Source of the DNA: Amycolatopsis endophytica
GTDB lineage: Bacteria; Actinomycetota; Actinomycetes; Mycobacteriales; Pseudonocardiaceae
NCBI RefSeq assembly: GCF_013410405.1
Contig: NZ_JACCFK010000002.1
Coordinates: 744,001-808,000, forward strand
Length of the DNA stretch: 64,000 nucleotides
Reading direction: 5' to 3'
Shown: positions 47,755-55,849 of the stretch, piece after piece
Numbering within the stretch: the stretch's first letter is position 1
Layout: every line of letters begins with the position of its first letter
Program-made: the position numbers and the translations under genes
Notes under the pieces: generated by a model
The model's input: the letters and a program-made list of their open reading frames with translations, nothing else
What the model was told of the DNA's origin: nothing
Database searches by the model: none

Positions 47755-48998
47755 GTCAGCGGTTCCGCGGCCAGGGTGCCCGCCGCGAGCTGGGCGGCGG
47801 CCGCGGCACGGGCCGGTTTGCCCGAGGAGGTACGCGGCAGCTCCTTGGTGACCAGCCAGCGGCGCGGGCGGTCGGCGGGCGCGAGCCCGGCCCGGGCGGC
47901 CGCACGCAGCTCACGCAGGGTCGGCTCGCCTTCGACGATCGCCGTGACCAGTTCGCCGAGACGCGGATGCGGCGTGCCGGTCACGAGGACGTCGTCGACA
48001 CCGGGCGCGCTTCGCAACACGGCCTCGACCTCCTCGGCAGGCACCAGCTTGCCCCCGCTGGACACCACGGAACCGGCGCGGCCGCGCACCACGAGCGCGC
48101 CCGCCGACCAGGAGACCAGGTCGCCGACCGTGGACCAGCCGGTGGCGGGCACCAGCCGCCCGTCCCGCAACCGCCCGCTGTGGGCCAGGGGCGAGCGCAC
48201 CCACAGCACGCCGTCACGCACATCCAGATCCACCCCCGGCACCGGTCGCAAACCCGTGCCGTCGCGGCGGATCGCGATCAGCGAATGCTCGGCGGAACCG
48301 TAGTACTCGATCAGTTCGGCGTCCGGGAGCACGCGCGCGAACCGCGCACGGACATCGTCACCGAGGTGCGCGCCGCCGCACACCACGGTCCGCAGCGCGC
48401 ACGGGCCGCCCCGCCGCTCCAGCACCGACAGCAACGCCGACAACATCGCCGGGACCAGGTGGACCGTGGCCGCCTCGGCGCGCGCCGCGACCTCCGGATC
48501 CCAGCGCGGCAACGACACGATGTCCCGGCCGCACCACAAGCCGTGCAGCGCGCCGAACAGGAACAACGACGAGCTGAGCGGGCCGGGGATCAGGACCGGC
48601 CCGGGCAGCGGCCCCAGTGCGTCGAAGCTGCGCAGCCACGAGTCCCGCGTGCGGACGAGCACCTTGGGACTGCCACTGCTGCCCGAGGTCGTCGGCAGGT
48701 AGAAGAAGGTTTCGCCGCCCACCGGCTCGACGGGGTCGCCGGGCGGTGCCGTCACTCCGGTCACGACCAGGTCGGGCGCCGCGTCGGCGAGCACGGCCGC
48801 GCGTTCGCGGGACGTCCAGGACGGTTCGATCACCAGGGTCGCGGCGCCCAGCAGGTCGGCGCCGAGGAACCACGGCAGGACGTCCGGCACGTCGAGCGCC
48901 ACCCGCGAACCCGCGCGGATCCCGCGGCCCGCCAGCCACCGGGCCGCGCCGTGGGCACGCGCGCACGGCGGCGCACCGCCGGTGATCGGGGCCATCAT
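47751..48998 (-). CDS. AMP-dependent synthetase/ligase (acyl-CoA synthetase-like)
   Basis: A 415-residue class I adenylate-forming enzyme, shorter than the usual 500. The P-loop-like A3 motif is TTSGSSGSPKVLV, the A5 aromatic is EYYGSAEHS, the A7 Asp lies in WSTVGDLVSW and the A10 catalytic Lys in LPRTSSGKPAR. The missing length is at the N-terminus. It activates an organic acid to an acyl-AMP and probably acyl-CoA. The ATG overlaps the bioY stop. With the thiolase it suggests acid activation linked to biotin uptake, such as a pimelate-like acid; the substrate is unknown. Confidence 0.87.
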   Translation of the reverse strand: MMAPITGGAPPCARAHGAARWLAGRGIRAGSRVALDVPDVLPWFLGADLLGAATLVIEPSWTSRERAAVLADAAPDLVVTGVTAPPGDPVEPVGGETFFYLPTTSGSSGSPKVLVRTRDSWLRSFDALGPLPGPVLIPGPLSSSLFLFGALHGLWCGRDIVSLPRWDPEVAARAEAATVHLVPAMLSALLSVLERRGGPCALRTVVCGGAHLGDDVRARFARVLPDAELIEYYGSAEHSLIAIRRDGTGLRPVPGVDLDVRDGVLWVRSPLAHSGRLRDGRLVPATGWSTVGDLVSWSAGALVVRGRAGSVVSSGGKLVPAEEVEAVLRSAPGVDDVLVTGTPHPRLGELVTAIVEGEPTLRELRAAARAGLAPADRPRRWLVTKELPRTSSGKPARAAAAAQLAAGTLAAEPLT

Positions 48999-49570
48999 TC
49001 GCTCCGCGACGCCGATCCCACCAGCTTGCCGGGCAGCGCGCGGTGCACCACGGCCCCGATCAGGGCGACGGCGACGATCTTGGCCGCGTCGCCGGGCAGG
49101 AACACCAGCGACTGCACGGCCGCGGTACCGAGGTCGCCGGTGTAGACGCCGAGGAAGGTGATGCCGAAGACGTAGTCGACGAGGATCCCGGCGACTCCGG
49201 CGAGCAGCAGCACCGGCACGTTCGCGCGGTTGATCCGGGCCACCACCAGCCCCACGACCAGCGCGGAAAAGATCCAGCCGATCAGGAAGCCACCGCTGGG
49301 CCCGATGAACGGCGCGATCCCGCCGCGGCCACCGGACAGCAGCGGCAGGCCGATCGCGGTCAGCGCCAGGAACAGCACGACCGACGCGGTGCCGCGACGC
49401 GCACCCAGCACGCAGCCGGCGAGCAGCGGGCCGGCGTTCTGCAGGATGACCGGCACGCCCGAGCCGCCGACGTAGAGGCCGGGGAAGAGCCCGAGCACCG
49501 CGATGAACGCGGCGAACACGACCGTGCGGGCGAGGTCGGCCGCGGGGAGGGTGGCACGTGGTCCTGGCAC
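48995..49570 (-). CDS. bioY: Biotin transporter substrate-binding protein BioY
   Basis: A 191-residue S-component. The six-helix BioY fold is recognised by VPVILQNAGPLLAGCVLG (family Q-N-x-G-P), GGRGGIAPFIGPSGGFLIGW (the biotin-binding loop, cited as GGRGGIAPFIGPSGG) and the FLPGDAAKIVAVAL helix. It binds biotin in the membrane and works with BioM and BioN encoded four and three genes downstream. It is the first gene of the five-gene operon. I see no BirA- or BioR-type operator in the short upstream region. Confidence 0.92.
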   Translation of the reverse strand: MPGPRATLPAADLARTVVFAAFIAVLGLFPGLYVGGSGVPVILQNAGPLLAGCVLGARRGTASVVLFLALTAIGLPLLSGGRGGIAPFIGPSGGFLIGWIFSALVVGLVVARINRANVPVLLLAGVAGILVDYVFGITFLGVYTGDLGTAAVQSLVFLPGDAAKIVAVALIGAVVHRALPGKLVGSASRSE

Positions 49571-49673
49571 GCCGGAGACCGTAACGCGCGGCTCCCCGCG
49601 ACGGGAAAGACGCAGGTCACATTCCGCCGTGATCCATTCCGTGGAACAGCACGCCCCTGGTGTCCACCCCGAT

Positions 49674-49690
49674 TGACATCTAACATGTCA
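49674..49690. promoter_or_regulatory. GntR-type operator overlapping the regulator start
   Basis: TGACATCTAACATGTCA is a perfect 6-bp dyad around CTAAC. The right arm overlaps the ATG of the GntR gene, and TTGACA (49673-49678) looks like a -35 element, so the regulator probably represses its own gene. The divergent bioY start is 104 bp away and could also be affected. Confidence 0.6.
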
Positions 49691-50320
49691 GTTGTGGAAC
49701 GAGTCCGGCGCACGTTGCTGCGCGAAACGGCCCACGCCGTCATCCGGGACGCGATCGTGCGCGGCGATCTCGCCCCGGGCAGCGTGGTGCGCGACGCCGA
49801 CCTGGCCGAAGAGCTGGGGCTGTCCCGCTCACCGGTGCGGGACGCGCTCGCCCGGCTCGCCGACGAGGGTCTGATCGGGACCAAGCCGCAGAGCCACACG
49901 CGGGTCACTCCACTGGCGTCCCGCGAGGTGCGCGACGCGACGGCCGTGGTGCGGGCGATGCACGAACTGGCCGCGCGCACCGCGGTCCCGCTGCTGCGCG
50001 ACGAGGACTGCGAAGCGATGGCCGCCGCGAACGACCGCTTCGCCGCCGCTGCCGGGACGGGCGACGTGGACGAGGCCCTGCGGGCGGACGACGAACTCCA
50101 CGACGTCCTGGTGCGGGTGTGCGGGAACCGCGCGGTGGCGGCGACCATCGAGCGTTATACGCCGCTGATCCGGCGCCTGGAACGGATCCGGTTCAGCGAC
50201 GGTCACCGGTCGGCCGAGCTGCACACGCGGTTGATCGCCGCCTGCCGCGCCCGCGACACGGACGCGGCCACCGAAGTGACCACCGAGATCTGGCGCGAGC
50301 TGGAAGACCTCGCCGACTGA
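49685..50320 (+). CDS. GntR family regulator (FCD type)
   Basis: A 211-residue FadR-like regulator. The winged helix is in residues 12-75 (HAVIRDAIVRGDLAPGSVV; AEELGLSRSPVRDAL), followed by an FCD helical domain with RADDELHDVLVRVCGN, which carries the family's Asp/His metal pocket. ATG at 49685 is used; a GTG at 49694 would leave the dyad fully upstream. It lies 48 bp before acdS on the same strand, so ACC-responsive control of the deaminase is a fair inference. Its stop codon begins a copy of repeat family B. Confidence 0.86.
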   Translation: MSVVERVRRTLLRETAHAVIRDAIVRGDLAPGSVVRDADLAEELGLSRSPVRDALARLADEGLIGTKPQSHTRVTPLASREVRDATAVVRAMHELAARTAVPLLRDEDCEAMAAANDRFAAAAGTGDVDEALRADDELHDVLVRVCGNRAVAATIERYTPLIRRLERIRFSDGHRSAELHTRLIAACRARDTDAATEVTTEIWRELEDLAD

Positions 50321-50342
50321 CCCCGCGCGCGAGTCCCACGCT
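50318..50342. repeat. Intergenic repeat family B, copy 3
   Basis: TGACCCCGCGCGCGAGTCCC then ACGCT begins with the GntR stop codon and lies in the 48-bp gap before acdS. It is nearly identical over 26 bases to the copy at 22668 and inverted to the one at 45392. A complementary GGAACGGAGTTCC follows and may form a weak stem. Confidence 0.7.
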
Positions 50343-50368
50343 GAAGCCCCGACCGGAACGGAGTTCCC

Positions 50369-51373
50369 ATGTCCCTGGAATCCTTCGAGCGTTATCCCCT
50401 GCTGTTCGGGCCCTCGCCGGTGCACCGGCTGGAGCGGCTGAGCGCCCATCTCGGCGGCGCGGACGTCTGGGCCAAGCGCGAGGACTGCAACTCGGGCATC
50501 GCGTTCGGCGGGAACAAGACCCGCAAGCTGGAGTACCTCGTCGCGGACGCGCTCGCCCAGGGATGCGACACGCTGGTGTCCATCGGCGGCGTGCAGTCCA
50601 ACCACACGCGGCAGGTCGCGGCCGTCGCCGCGCGGGCCGGGCTGCGGTGCGTACTGGTGCAGGAAAGCTGGGTCGACTGGCCGGACGCCGTCTACGACAA
50701 GGTCGGCAACATCCTGATCAGCCGCCTCGCCGGGGCCGACGTGCGCCTGGTGAAGGCGCGCTTCGGGATCGGGTTCAAGGAGAGCTGGGAACAGGCGCTG
50801 GACGAGATCCGCGCGCGGGGCGGCAAGCCGTACGCGATCCCGGCCGGTGCGTCGGACCACCGCCTGGGCGGGCTCGGCTTCGCGCGGTGGGCCGCCGAGG
50901 TCGCCCAGCAGGAACGGGAGCTGGGCGTGCACTTCGACACCATCGTCGTCTGCTCGGTCACCGGATCGACGCAGGCCGGGATGATCGCCGGATTCGCCGC
51001 GCTCGACGAGAACCGGCCGCGCCGGGTGCTGGGCATCGACGGCTCCGCCAAGCCGGAGGAGACCCGCGACCAGATCGCCCGCATCGCTCGGAACACGGCG
51101 GGGTTGCTGGGGGTTTCGCGGAAGCTGGAGGTCGAATTGGACGAGCGCTACCACGCCGGGACCTACGGCATCCCCGACGAGCAGACCCTCGACGCGATGC
51201 GCCTGGCCGCGCGGACGGAAGGCATGATCACCGACCCGGTGTACGAGGGCAAATCGATGGCCGGACTCATCGATCTGGTGTCCCGCGGGGAAATCCCAGC
51301 GGAGGAGACGGTGCTCTACGCCCACCTCGGCGGCCAGCCCGCCCTCAACGGCTACAGCGCGCTGTTCATCTGA
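50369..51373 (+). CDS. acdS: 1-Aminocyclopropane-1-carboxylate (ACC) deaminase
   Basis: A 334-residue PLP enzyme (fold type II) that opens the cyclopropane ring of ACC to 2-oxobutyrate and ammonia. The Schiff-base Lys is in [12 protein letters not shown], and [15 protein letters not shown] is the PLP-phosphate and Ser-Asn motif. Residues that separate true ACC deaminase from D-cysteine desulfhydrase are present: Tyr in [10 protein letters not shown], Tyr-Glu in DPVYEGKS and the Leu in [20 protein letters not shown] lies before the ATG. The enzyme lowers plant ethylene and is typical of plant-associated bacteria. The GntR gene upstream is the likely regulator. Confidence 0.92.
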   Translation: MSLESFERYPLLFGPSPVHRLERLSAHLGGADVWAKREDCNSGIAFGGNKTRKLEYLVADALAQGCDTLVSIGGVQSNHTRQVAAVAARAGLRCVLVQESWVDWPDAVYDKVGNILISRLAGADVRLVKARFGIGFKESWEQALDEIRARGGKPYAIPAGASDHRLGGLGFARWAAEVAQQERELGVHFDTIVVCSVTGSTQAGMIAGFAALDENRPRRVLGIDGSAKPEETRDQIARIARNTAGLLGVSRKLEVELDERYHAGTYGIPDEQTLDAMRLAARTEGMITDPVYEGKSMAGLIDLVSRGEIPAEETVLYAHLGGQPALNGYSALFI

Positions 51374-51393
51374 GCACCACCGCCCCCGAACCA

Positions 51394-51486
51394 GCCAACA
51401 CACCGCCCGGAACGGCAAACACGCCGGAGCTTCGCCGTGTTTGCCGCTCGCGGCAGCGTGTTGGCCCGTGCGGGCGGCGTGTTGGC
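51394..51486. repeat. Intergenic repeat family A, copy 2
   Basis: The gap between convergent acdS and the isomerase gene holds GCCAACAC (51394) and GCAAACAC (51415) followed by GTGTTTGC (51437) and GTGTTGGC (51458, 51479). The spacing is again 21-22 bp. It is the mirror image in number of the copy at 17674-17767 (three and two versus two and three). Both copies start just after a stop codon and end just before a convergent gene. Confidence 0.75.
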
Positions 51487-51505
51487 CGCCGGCGGGCGCT
51501 GTGGG

Positions 51506-52510
51506 TCAGTGGTCGGTGCTGAAGGCGGCGTCGAAGGCCGCTTCGGGCTTGTCCCACAGCAGGTTGCGGATGAAGCCGACCGCCTCCTCCGCGCCGCGCA
51601 ACCGGTCCATGCCGGCGTCCTCCCACTCGACCGAGACCGGGCCGCGGTAGCCGATCGCGTTGAGCGCGCGGAAGCATTCCTCCCAGGGCACGTCGCCGTG
51701 GCCGGTGGACACGAAGTCCCAGCCCCGCCGGGCATCCGCCCAGGCCAGGTGTGAACCGAGCCGCCCGTTGCGGCCGTCGAACCGCTTCTTCGTGTCCTTG
51801 CAGTCCACGTGGTAGATCTTCTCGGCGAAGTCCAGGATGAACCCGACCGGATCGAGGTCCTGCCATACGAAGTGCGACGGGTCCCAGTTCAGCCCGAACG
51901 CCGACCGGTTGCCCACGGCTTCCAGGGCGCGCCGGGTCGTCCAGTAGTCGTAGGCGATCTCCGACGGGTGCACCTCGTGCGCGAACCGCACCCCGGCCTC
52001 GTCGAACACGTCCAGGATCGGGTTCCACCGGCGGGCGAAATCCGCGTACCCGTCGTCGATCACCTCCTGCGACACCGGCGGGAACATCGCCACGTACTTC
52101 CAGATCTTCGACCCGGTGAAGCCGATGACGGTGTCCACGCCGAGTTTCGCCGCGGCGCGTGCGGTGTCGGCCATCTCCGCGGCGGCCCGCTGCCGCACGC
52201 CTTCCGGCTCACCGTCGCCCCAGATCCGCGCGGGCAGGATGTTGCGGTGCCGCTCGTCGATCGGGTCGTCGCACACCGCCTGCCCGACGAGGTGGTTCGA
52301 GATCGCCCACACCTTGAGCCCGTGCGCGGCCAGGATCTTGTGCCGCCCCGCCACGTAGTCGTCCTCGGCGAGCGCGCGGTCGACCTCGAAGTGATCGCCG
52401 CTGCACGCGATCTCCAGCCCGTCGTAGCCCCACCGCGAGGCGAGACGGCACACCTCCTCGAACGGCAGATCGGCCCACTGGCCAGTGAACAACGTGACCG
52501 GACGGCTCAT
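51506..52510 (-). CDS. Sugar phosphate isomerase/epimerase (TIM barrel)
   Basis: A 334-residue AP-endonuclease-family-2 TIM barrel, as in hydroxypyruvate isomerases, inosose isomerases and related epimerases. Metal ligands can be seen in [27 protein letters not shown] and VSVEWED. The N-terminal [14 protein letters not shown] and [10 protein letters not shown] are the usual entry strands. The start overlaps the phosphodiesterase stop by 4 bp and it is the last gene of the large operon. Given inositol-phosphate synthase upstream, inosose- or inositol-like substrates are plausible, but a keto-sugar isomerase is equally possible. Confidence 0.85.
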   Translation of the reverse strand: MSRPVTLFTGQWADLPFEEVCRLASRWGYDGLEIACSGDHFEVDRALAEDDYVAGRHKILAAHGLKVWAISNHLVGQAVCDDPIDERHRNILPARIWGDGEPEGVRQRAAAEMADTARAAAKLGVDTVIGFTGSKIWKYVAMFPPVSQEVIDDGYADFARRWNPILDVFDEAGVRFAHEVHPSEIAYDYWTTRRALEAVGNRSAFGLNWDPSHFVWQDLDPVGFILDFAEKIYHVDCKDTKKRFDGRNGRLGSHLAWADARRGWDFVSTGHGDVPWEECFRALNAIGYRGPVSVEWEDAGMDRLRGAEEAVGFIRNLLWDKPEAAFDAAFSTDH

Positions 52511-53901
52511 CGCCGGCTCCCTTCTGTCGCTTTCAGCCCTTGCACACTCAGCAGCAGGTCGCGCACCTCGGTCGCGGCGAGCCGGGCCCGCTCCGGCACG
52601 TCCGGGTCGCCGCACAGCAGCACCGGCCCGTCCGCCGGGGAGTCCGGCAACCGCCCGTGCGAGCCGCGCACCGGCGCCGGGTCCAGCGGCACCGTCTTCA
52701 TCGCGTACCGCAGGCCGATCTGCTTGCGCACCAGGTTCATCCCGGCCTTGACCTTGACCAGCGGGTCGGCCGGATCGAAGAACAGCTCCGCCGGGTCGTA
52801 GCCGGGTTTGCGGTGGATCTCCACGCCACGCGCGAAGTCCGGGGCGCGGTCGTCGTCGAGCCAGTAGTAGTAGGTGAACCACGCGTCGGGCTCGGCGGTC
52901 ACCACCAACTCGCCCGCCCGCGGATGGTCGATCCCGTAGCGCGCCTGGGCTTCCCGGTCCAGCACCTCATCCACACCGGACAGTTCCGCCAGCAGGTCGC
53001 GCACCCGTGGCAGGTCGGCCGGATCGGTGACGTAGACGTGCGCGACCTGGTGGTCGGCCACGGCGAAGGCCCGCGACGTCCACGGGTCCAGGTACTCCAT
53101 GCCGTCCTGCGTGTAGACCTCCAGCAGCCCTTCCCGCCGCAGCGACCGGTTCACGTCGACCGGCCGGTGGGCGTCGGTGATGCCGTACTCGCTCAGCGCC
53201 ACGACCCGCACGCCGTCGGCCCGCGCCTGTTCCAGCAACGGCGCGACGGACACGTCGACCGCCCGTGCCGCGGCGATCGCCTGCGGGGAGTCGGGGCCGT
53301 AGCGCTGCAGGTCGTAGTCCAGGTGCGGCAGGTAGGCCAGGGTGAGGTCCGGACGGTCCTCACGGAGGAGCTCCGCGGTCGCCCCGACGATCCAGTCGGT
53401 CGAGGCGATCGACGCGGTCGGGCCCCAGTACTGGAACAGCGGGAACTCGCCCAGCCGCGAGGTGAGCCGGTCGTGCAGCCGCGGCGGGCGGACGTAGCAG
53501 TCCGGCGCCTTCTTGCCGTCGGCGTAGTAGATCGGACGGGGCGTGACGGTGAAGTCCGTGGTGGCCCCCATCGCATACCACCAGCACACGTTCGCCGCGC
53601 GGTAGCCGGGGCTCGCCGCGCGCGCGGTCTCCCACAGCTTCTCGCCCTCGACGAGCTTGTTGTGCTGGCGCCACAGGAACACCTCACCCAGCTCGCGGAA
53701 GTACCAGCCGTTGCCGACGATGCCGTGTTCGTTCGGCATCCGCCCGGTCAGGAAGGTCGACTGGGCACTGCAGGTGACCGCGGGCAGCACCGTGTCCAGC
53801 TGCGCCTGCCAGCCCTGCTGCCCCAGCCGCCTGAGGTTCGGCATGTGGTCGAGCAGCCGCGGGGTCATGCCCACGACGTCGAGCACCAGGAGCGGGTTCA
53901 T
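52507..53901 (-). CDS. Alkaline phosphatase/phosphodiesterase family protein (EboF-like)
   Basis: A 464-residue member of the type I phosphodiesterase/nucleotide pyrophosphatase fold. The first metal site is [10 protein letters not shown]; the Thr/Ser nucleophile lies in [14 protein letters not shown] with [15 protein letters not shown] next; later metal ligands are in [26 protein letters not shown] and DHQVAHVYV. All ligand positions look intact. EboF in cyanobacterial ebo clusters belongs to this family. The ATG overlaps the EboE stop (ATGA). Hydrolysis of a phosphodiester or phosphate of the pathway product is inferred; its location appears cytosolic (no signal peptide). Confidence 0.85.
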   Translation of the reverse strand: MNPLLVLDVVGMTPRLLDHMPNLRRLGQQGWQAQLDTVLPAVTCSAQSTFLTGRMPNEHGIVGNGWYFRELGEVFLWRQHNKLVEGEKLWETARAASPGYRAANVCWWYAMGATTDFTVTPRPIYYADGKKAPDCYVRPPRLHDRLTSRLGEFPLFQYWGPTASIASTDWIVGATAELLREDRPDLTLAYLPHLDYDLQRYGPDSPQAIAAARAVDVSVAPLLEQARADGVRVVALSEYGITDAHRPVDVNRSLRREGLLEVYTQDGMEYLDPWTSRAFAVADHQVAHVYVTDPADLPRVRDLLAELSGVDEVLDREAQARYGIDHPRAGELVVTAEPDAWFTYYYWLDDDRAPDFARGVEIHRKPGYDPAELFFDPADPLVKVKAGMNLVRKQIGLRYAMKTVPLDPAPVRGSHGRLPDSPADGPVLLCGDPDVPERARLAATEVRDLLLSVQGLKATEGSRR

Positions 53902-54983
53902 GCCTTCGCCACCAATCCCGCGGCGAAGTCCAGTTCCGCCGCGATACCGCCGATGAGGTCCTGCCGGTGCGCTTCGGGCAGCACCGTCCAGGTGTAGGTC
54001 TCCACTTCCAGGTGCGCCGGCTTCGGTGGCAGCGCGGCGAGGGCCTGTGACAGCACCTCGGTGGTCGAGGACAGCGGCGCCGCCGGGGTCGCGTGCAGCG
54101 GCACGTGGAAATGCACGCGCCACGGCCCCTCCCCCGGCAGATCGGCGAACGCCCCGCCCAGATCGTCGGCCTTGCGGACACCCGCGCCGGACGCCTCACG
54201 CGTCTGGTGCAGGTACCGCGGCTCGTCGAACGCCGCCAGGGCCGCGCGCGCCGCCGGATCGCGCGGGTCCGGCACGTGCAGGGCCGCCGACATCTGGACC
54301 TTGACCACGTCCAGCCCGGCCGCGGTGATCTCCGCGACCGCCCCGGCCGGGTCGGCGAAGGACACCGCGAGGTGGCAGGTGTCCAGGCACAGTCCGACGT
54401 ACTCCGGATCGACCCGTCCGGTCAGCCAGGAGACCGCGTCGTGCACGGTGTCGAGGATGCAGCCCGGTTCCGGTTCGACGGCGAGCCGGATGGTCCGCTC
54501 CTGCCGCCGCAGCCCGGCGGTCACCTCGTCGAGCTGTCGCGCCGCGGCCGTGTCGTCGGACGCGGTCCACGGTTCGCGCCAGCCCAGTGGCAGGGTGGAG
54601 ATGCTGCCGAACTCCGCGTCGTCGGGCAGCAGCCCGGCGAGCACGATCGCGCAGTCGAGCGTGTAGTCCGCCCGCGCGCGGTTCGTCCACCGCGGACGGT
54701 AGACCTTGTGCTTGACCACCGGATCGTGGAAACCCCGGTACGGGAACGCGTTGAGCGTCACCACTTCCAGGCCGCGCGCGTCCAGCTCGGCGCGCAGCCG
54801 CTTGATCTCGATACGGTCGGCCGCCAGTGCCGACGCCACGTCGGCGGCCAGCCACAGCCCGAGCCCGAGCCGGTCGGTGCCGAGCCGTTCCCGCACCGGC
54901 AGCGCGTAGGAGTCGAGCTGGCCGAGGACCCCTGGGAGATCCTCGGCCGGGTGGACGTTGGTGCAGTAGGACAGGGGTGTCAC
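53898..54983 (-). CDS. eboE: Metabolite traffic protein EboE
   Basis: A 361-residue TIM-barrel-like protein. It shows EboE signatures: the N-terminal YCTNVHPAEDLPGVL, then VVTLNAFPYRGFH, VYRPRWTNRARADYTLD and FGSISTLPLGW, and a barrel strand with metal ligands LAVEPEPGCILD and LCLDTCHLAVSF. EboE is diagnostic of ebo (EDB) clusters, which in cyanobacteria help move a precursor, such as the scytonemin monomer, to the periplasm. GTG at 54983 overlaps the TatD-like stop (GTGA). The molecular reaction is unknown. Confidence 0.88.
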   Translation of the reverse strand: MTPLSYCTNVHPAEDLPGVLGQLDSYALPVRERLGTDRLGLGLWLAADVASALAADRIEIKRLRAELDARGLEVVTLNAFPYRGFHDPVVKHKVYRPRWTNRARADYTLDCAIVLAGLLPDDAEFGSISTLPLGWREPWTASDDTAAARQLDEVTAGLRRQERTIRLAVEPEPGCILDTVHDAVSWLTGRVDPEYVGLCLDTCHLAVSFADPAGAVAEITAAGLDVVKVQMSAALHVPDPRDPAARAALAAFDEPRYLHQTREASGAGVRKADDLGGAFADLPGEGPWRVHFHVPLHATPAAPLSSTTEVLSQALAALPPKPAHLEVETYTWTVLPEAHRQDLIGGIAAELDFAAGLVAKA

Positions 54984-55849
54984 GCTTCGTCCCGCCCGCC
55001 CCGCAGCACGGAGTTGCCTTCGAAGGTTTCCTTGGCCGCGCTGAACCCGGGCAGCTCGTCGAGCACCAGGCGCCCGCTCTGACCGTAGAAGGCGACCGGG
55101 TTGTCCCACAAGACGGTGTCCACATCGGACTCGGGGAACCCGCCGTCCAGCATCGCCAGCCCGGTCTTGTGCACCTTCAACGGGTCCGAGCGGCCCCAGT
55201 CGGCCGCGGAGTTGACCAGTACCTTCTCCGTGCCGTACTCCCGCAGGATCGCGACCATGCGCTGCTCGTCCATCTTGGTGTCCGGGTAGATGGAAAAGCC
55301 CATCCACGCCCCGGACTCCTTGACCAGGCCGACGGTGACCTCGTTGAGGTGGTCGACCACCACCCGTTCCGGGGCGATGCCGGACTCGGTCACCACGGCG
55401 AGGGTGCGCTTGGTGCCCTCCAGCTTGTCGCGGTGCGGGGTGTGCACCAGCACCGGCAGTTCGTGCTCCTTCGCCATCTCCAGCTGGCGGGCGAAGACGT
55501 CGTCCTCGGCCGGGGTCATCGAGTCGTAGCCGACCTCGCCGACCGCGACCACGCCGTCCTTGGCGAGGTACCGCGGCAGCACGTCGAGCACCGCGGTGCA
55601 GCGCGGGTCGTTGGCTTCCTTGGGGTTGAGCGCGATCGTGCAGTGGTGGCGAATGCCGAACTGGGCCGCGCGGAAACGTTCCCAGCCGATCAGGCCGTCG
55701 AAGTAGTCGGTGAACGACGCCACGCCGGTGCGCGGCTGGCCGAGCCAGAACGCGGGCTCGACCAGTGCCCGCACGCCCGCGGCGTACATGGCCCCGTAAT
55801 CGTCGGTGGTGCGGGAGGTCATGTGGATGTGGGGATCGAACAGGCGCAT
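54980..55849 (-). CDS. TatD family metal-dependent hydrolase (EboB-like)
   Basis: A 289-residue amidohydrolase-fold protein. The HxH metal motif is FDPHIHMTSRTTDD, a Glu ligand lies in VAVGEVGYDSM, His ligands in VLVHTPHRDK and VVVDHLNEV, and the Asp in LVNSAADWGRSDP. These are the TatD ligands, so the metal site appears intact. It is encoded between EboA and EboE domains, as EboB is in other ebo clusters. ATG at 55849 overlaps the preceding stop by one base. Its substrate is unknown; a generic deoxyribonuclease role is unlikely in this context. Confidence 0.87.
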   Translation of the reverse strand: MRLFDPHIHMTSRTTDDYGAMYAAGVRALVEPAFWLGQPRTGVASFTDYFDGLIGWERFRAAQFGIRHHCTIALNPKEANDPRCTAVLDVLPRYLAKDGVVAVGEVGYDSMTPAEDDVFARQLEMAKEHELPVLVHTPHRDKLEGTKRTLAVVTESGIAPERVVVDHLNEVTVGLVKESGAWMGFSIYPDTKMDEQRMVAILREYGTEKVLVNSAADWGRSDPLKVHKTGLAMLDGGFPESDVDTVLWDNPVAFYGQSGRLVLDELPGFSAAKETFEGNSVLRGGRDEA

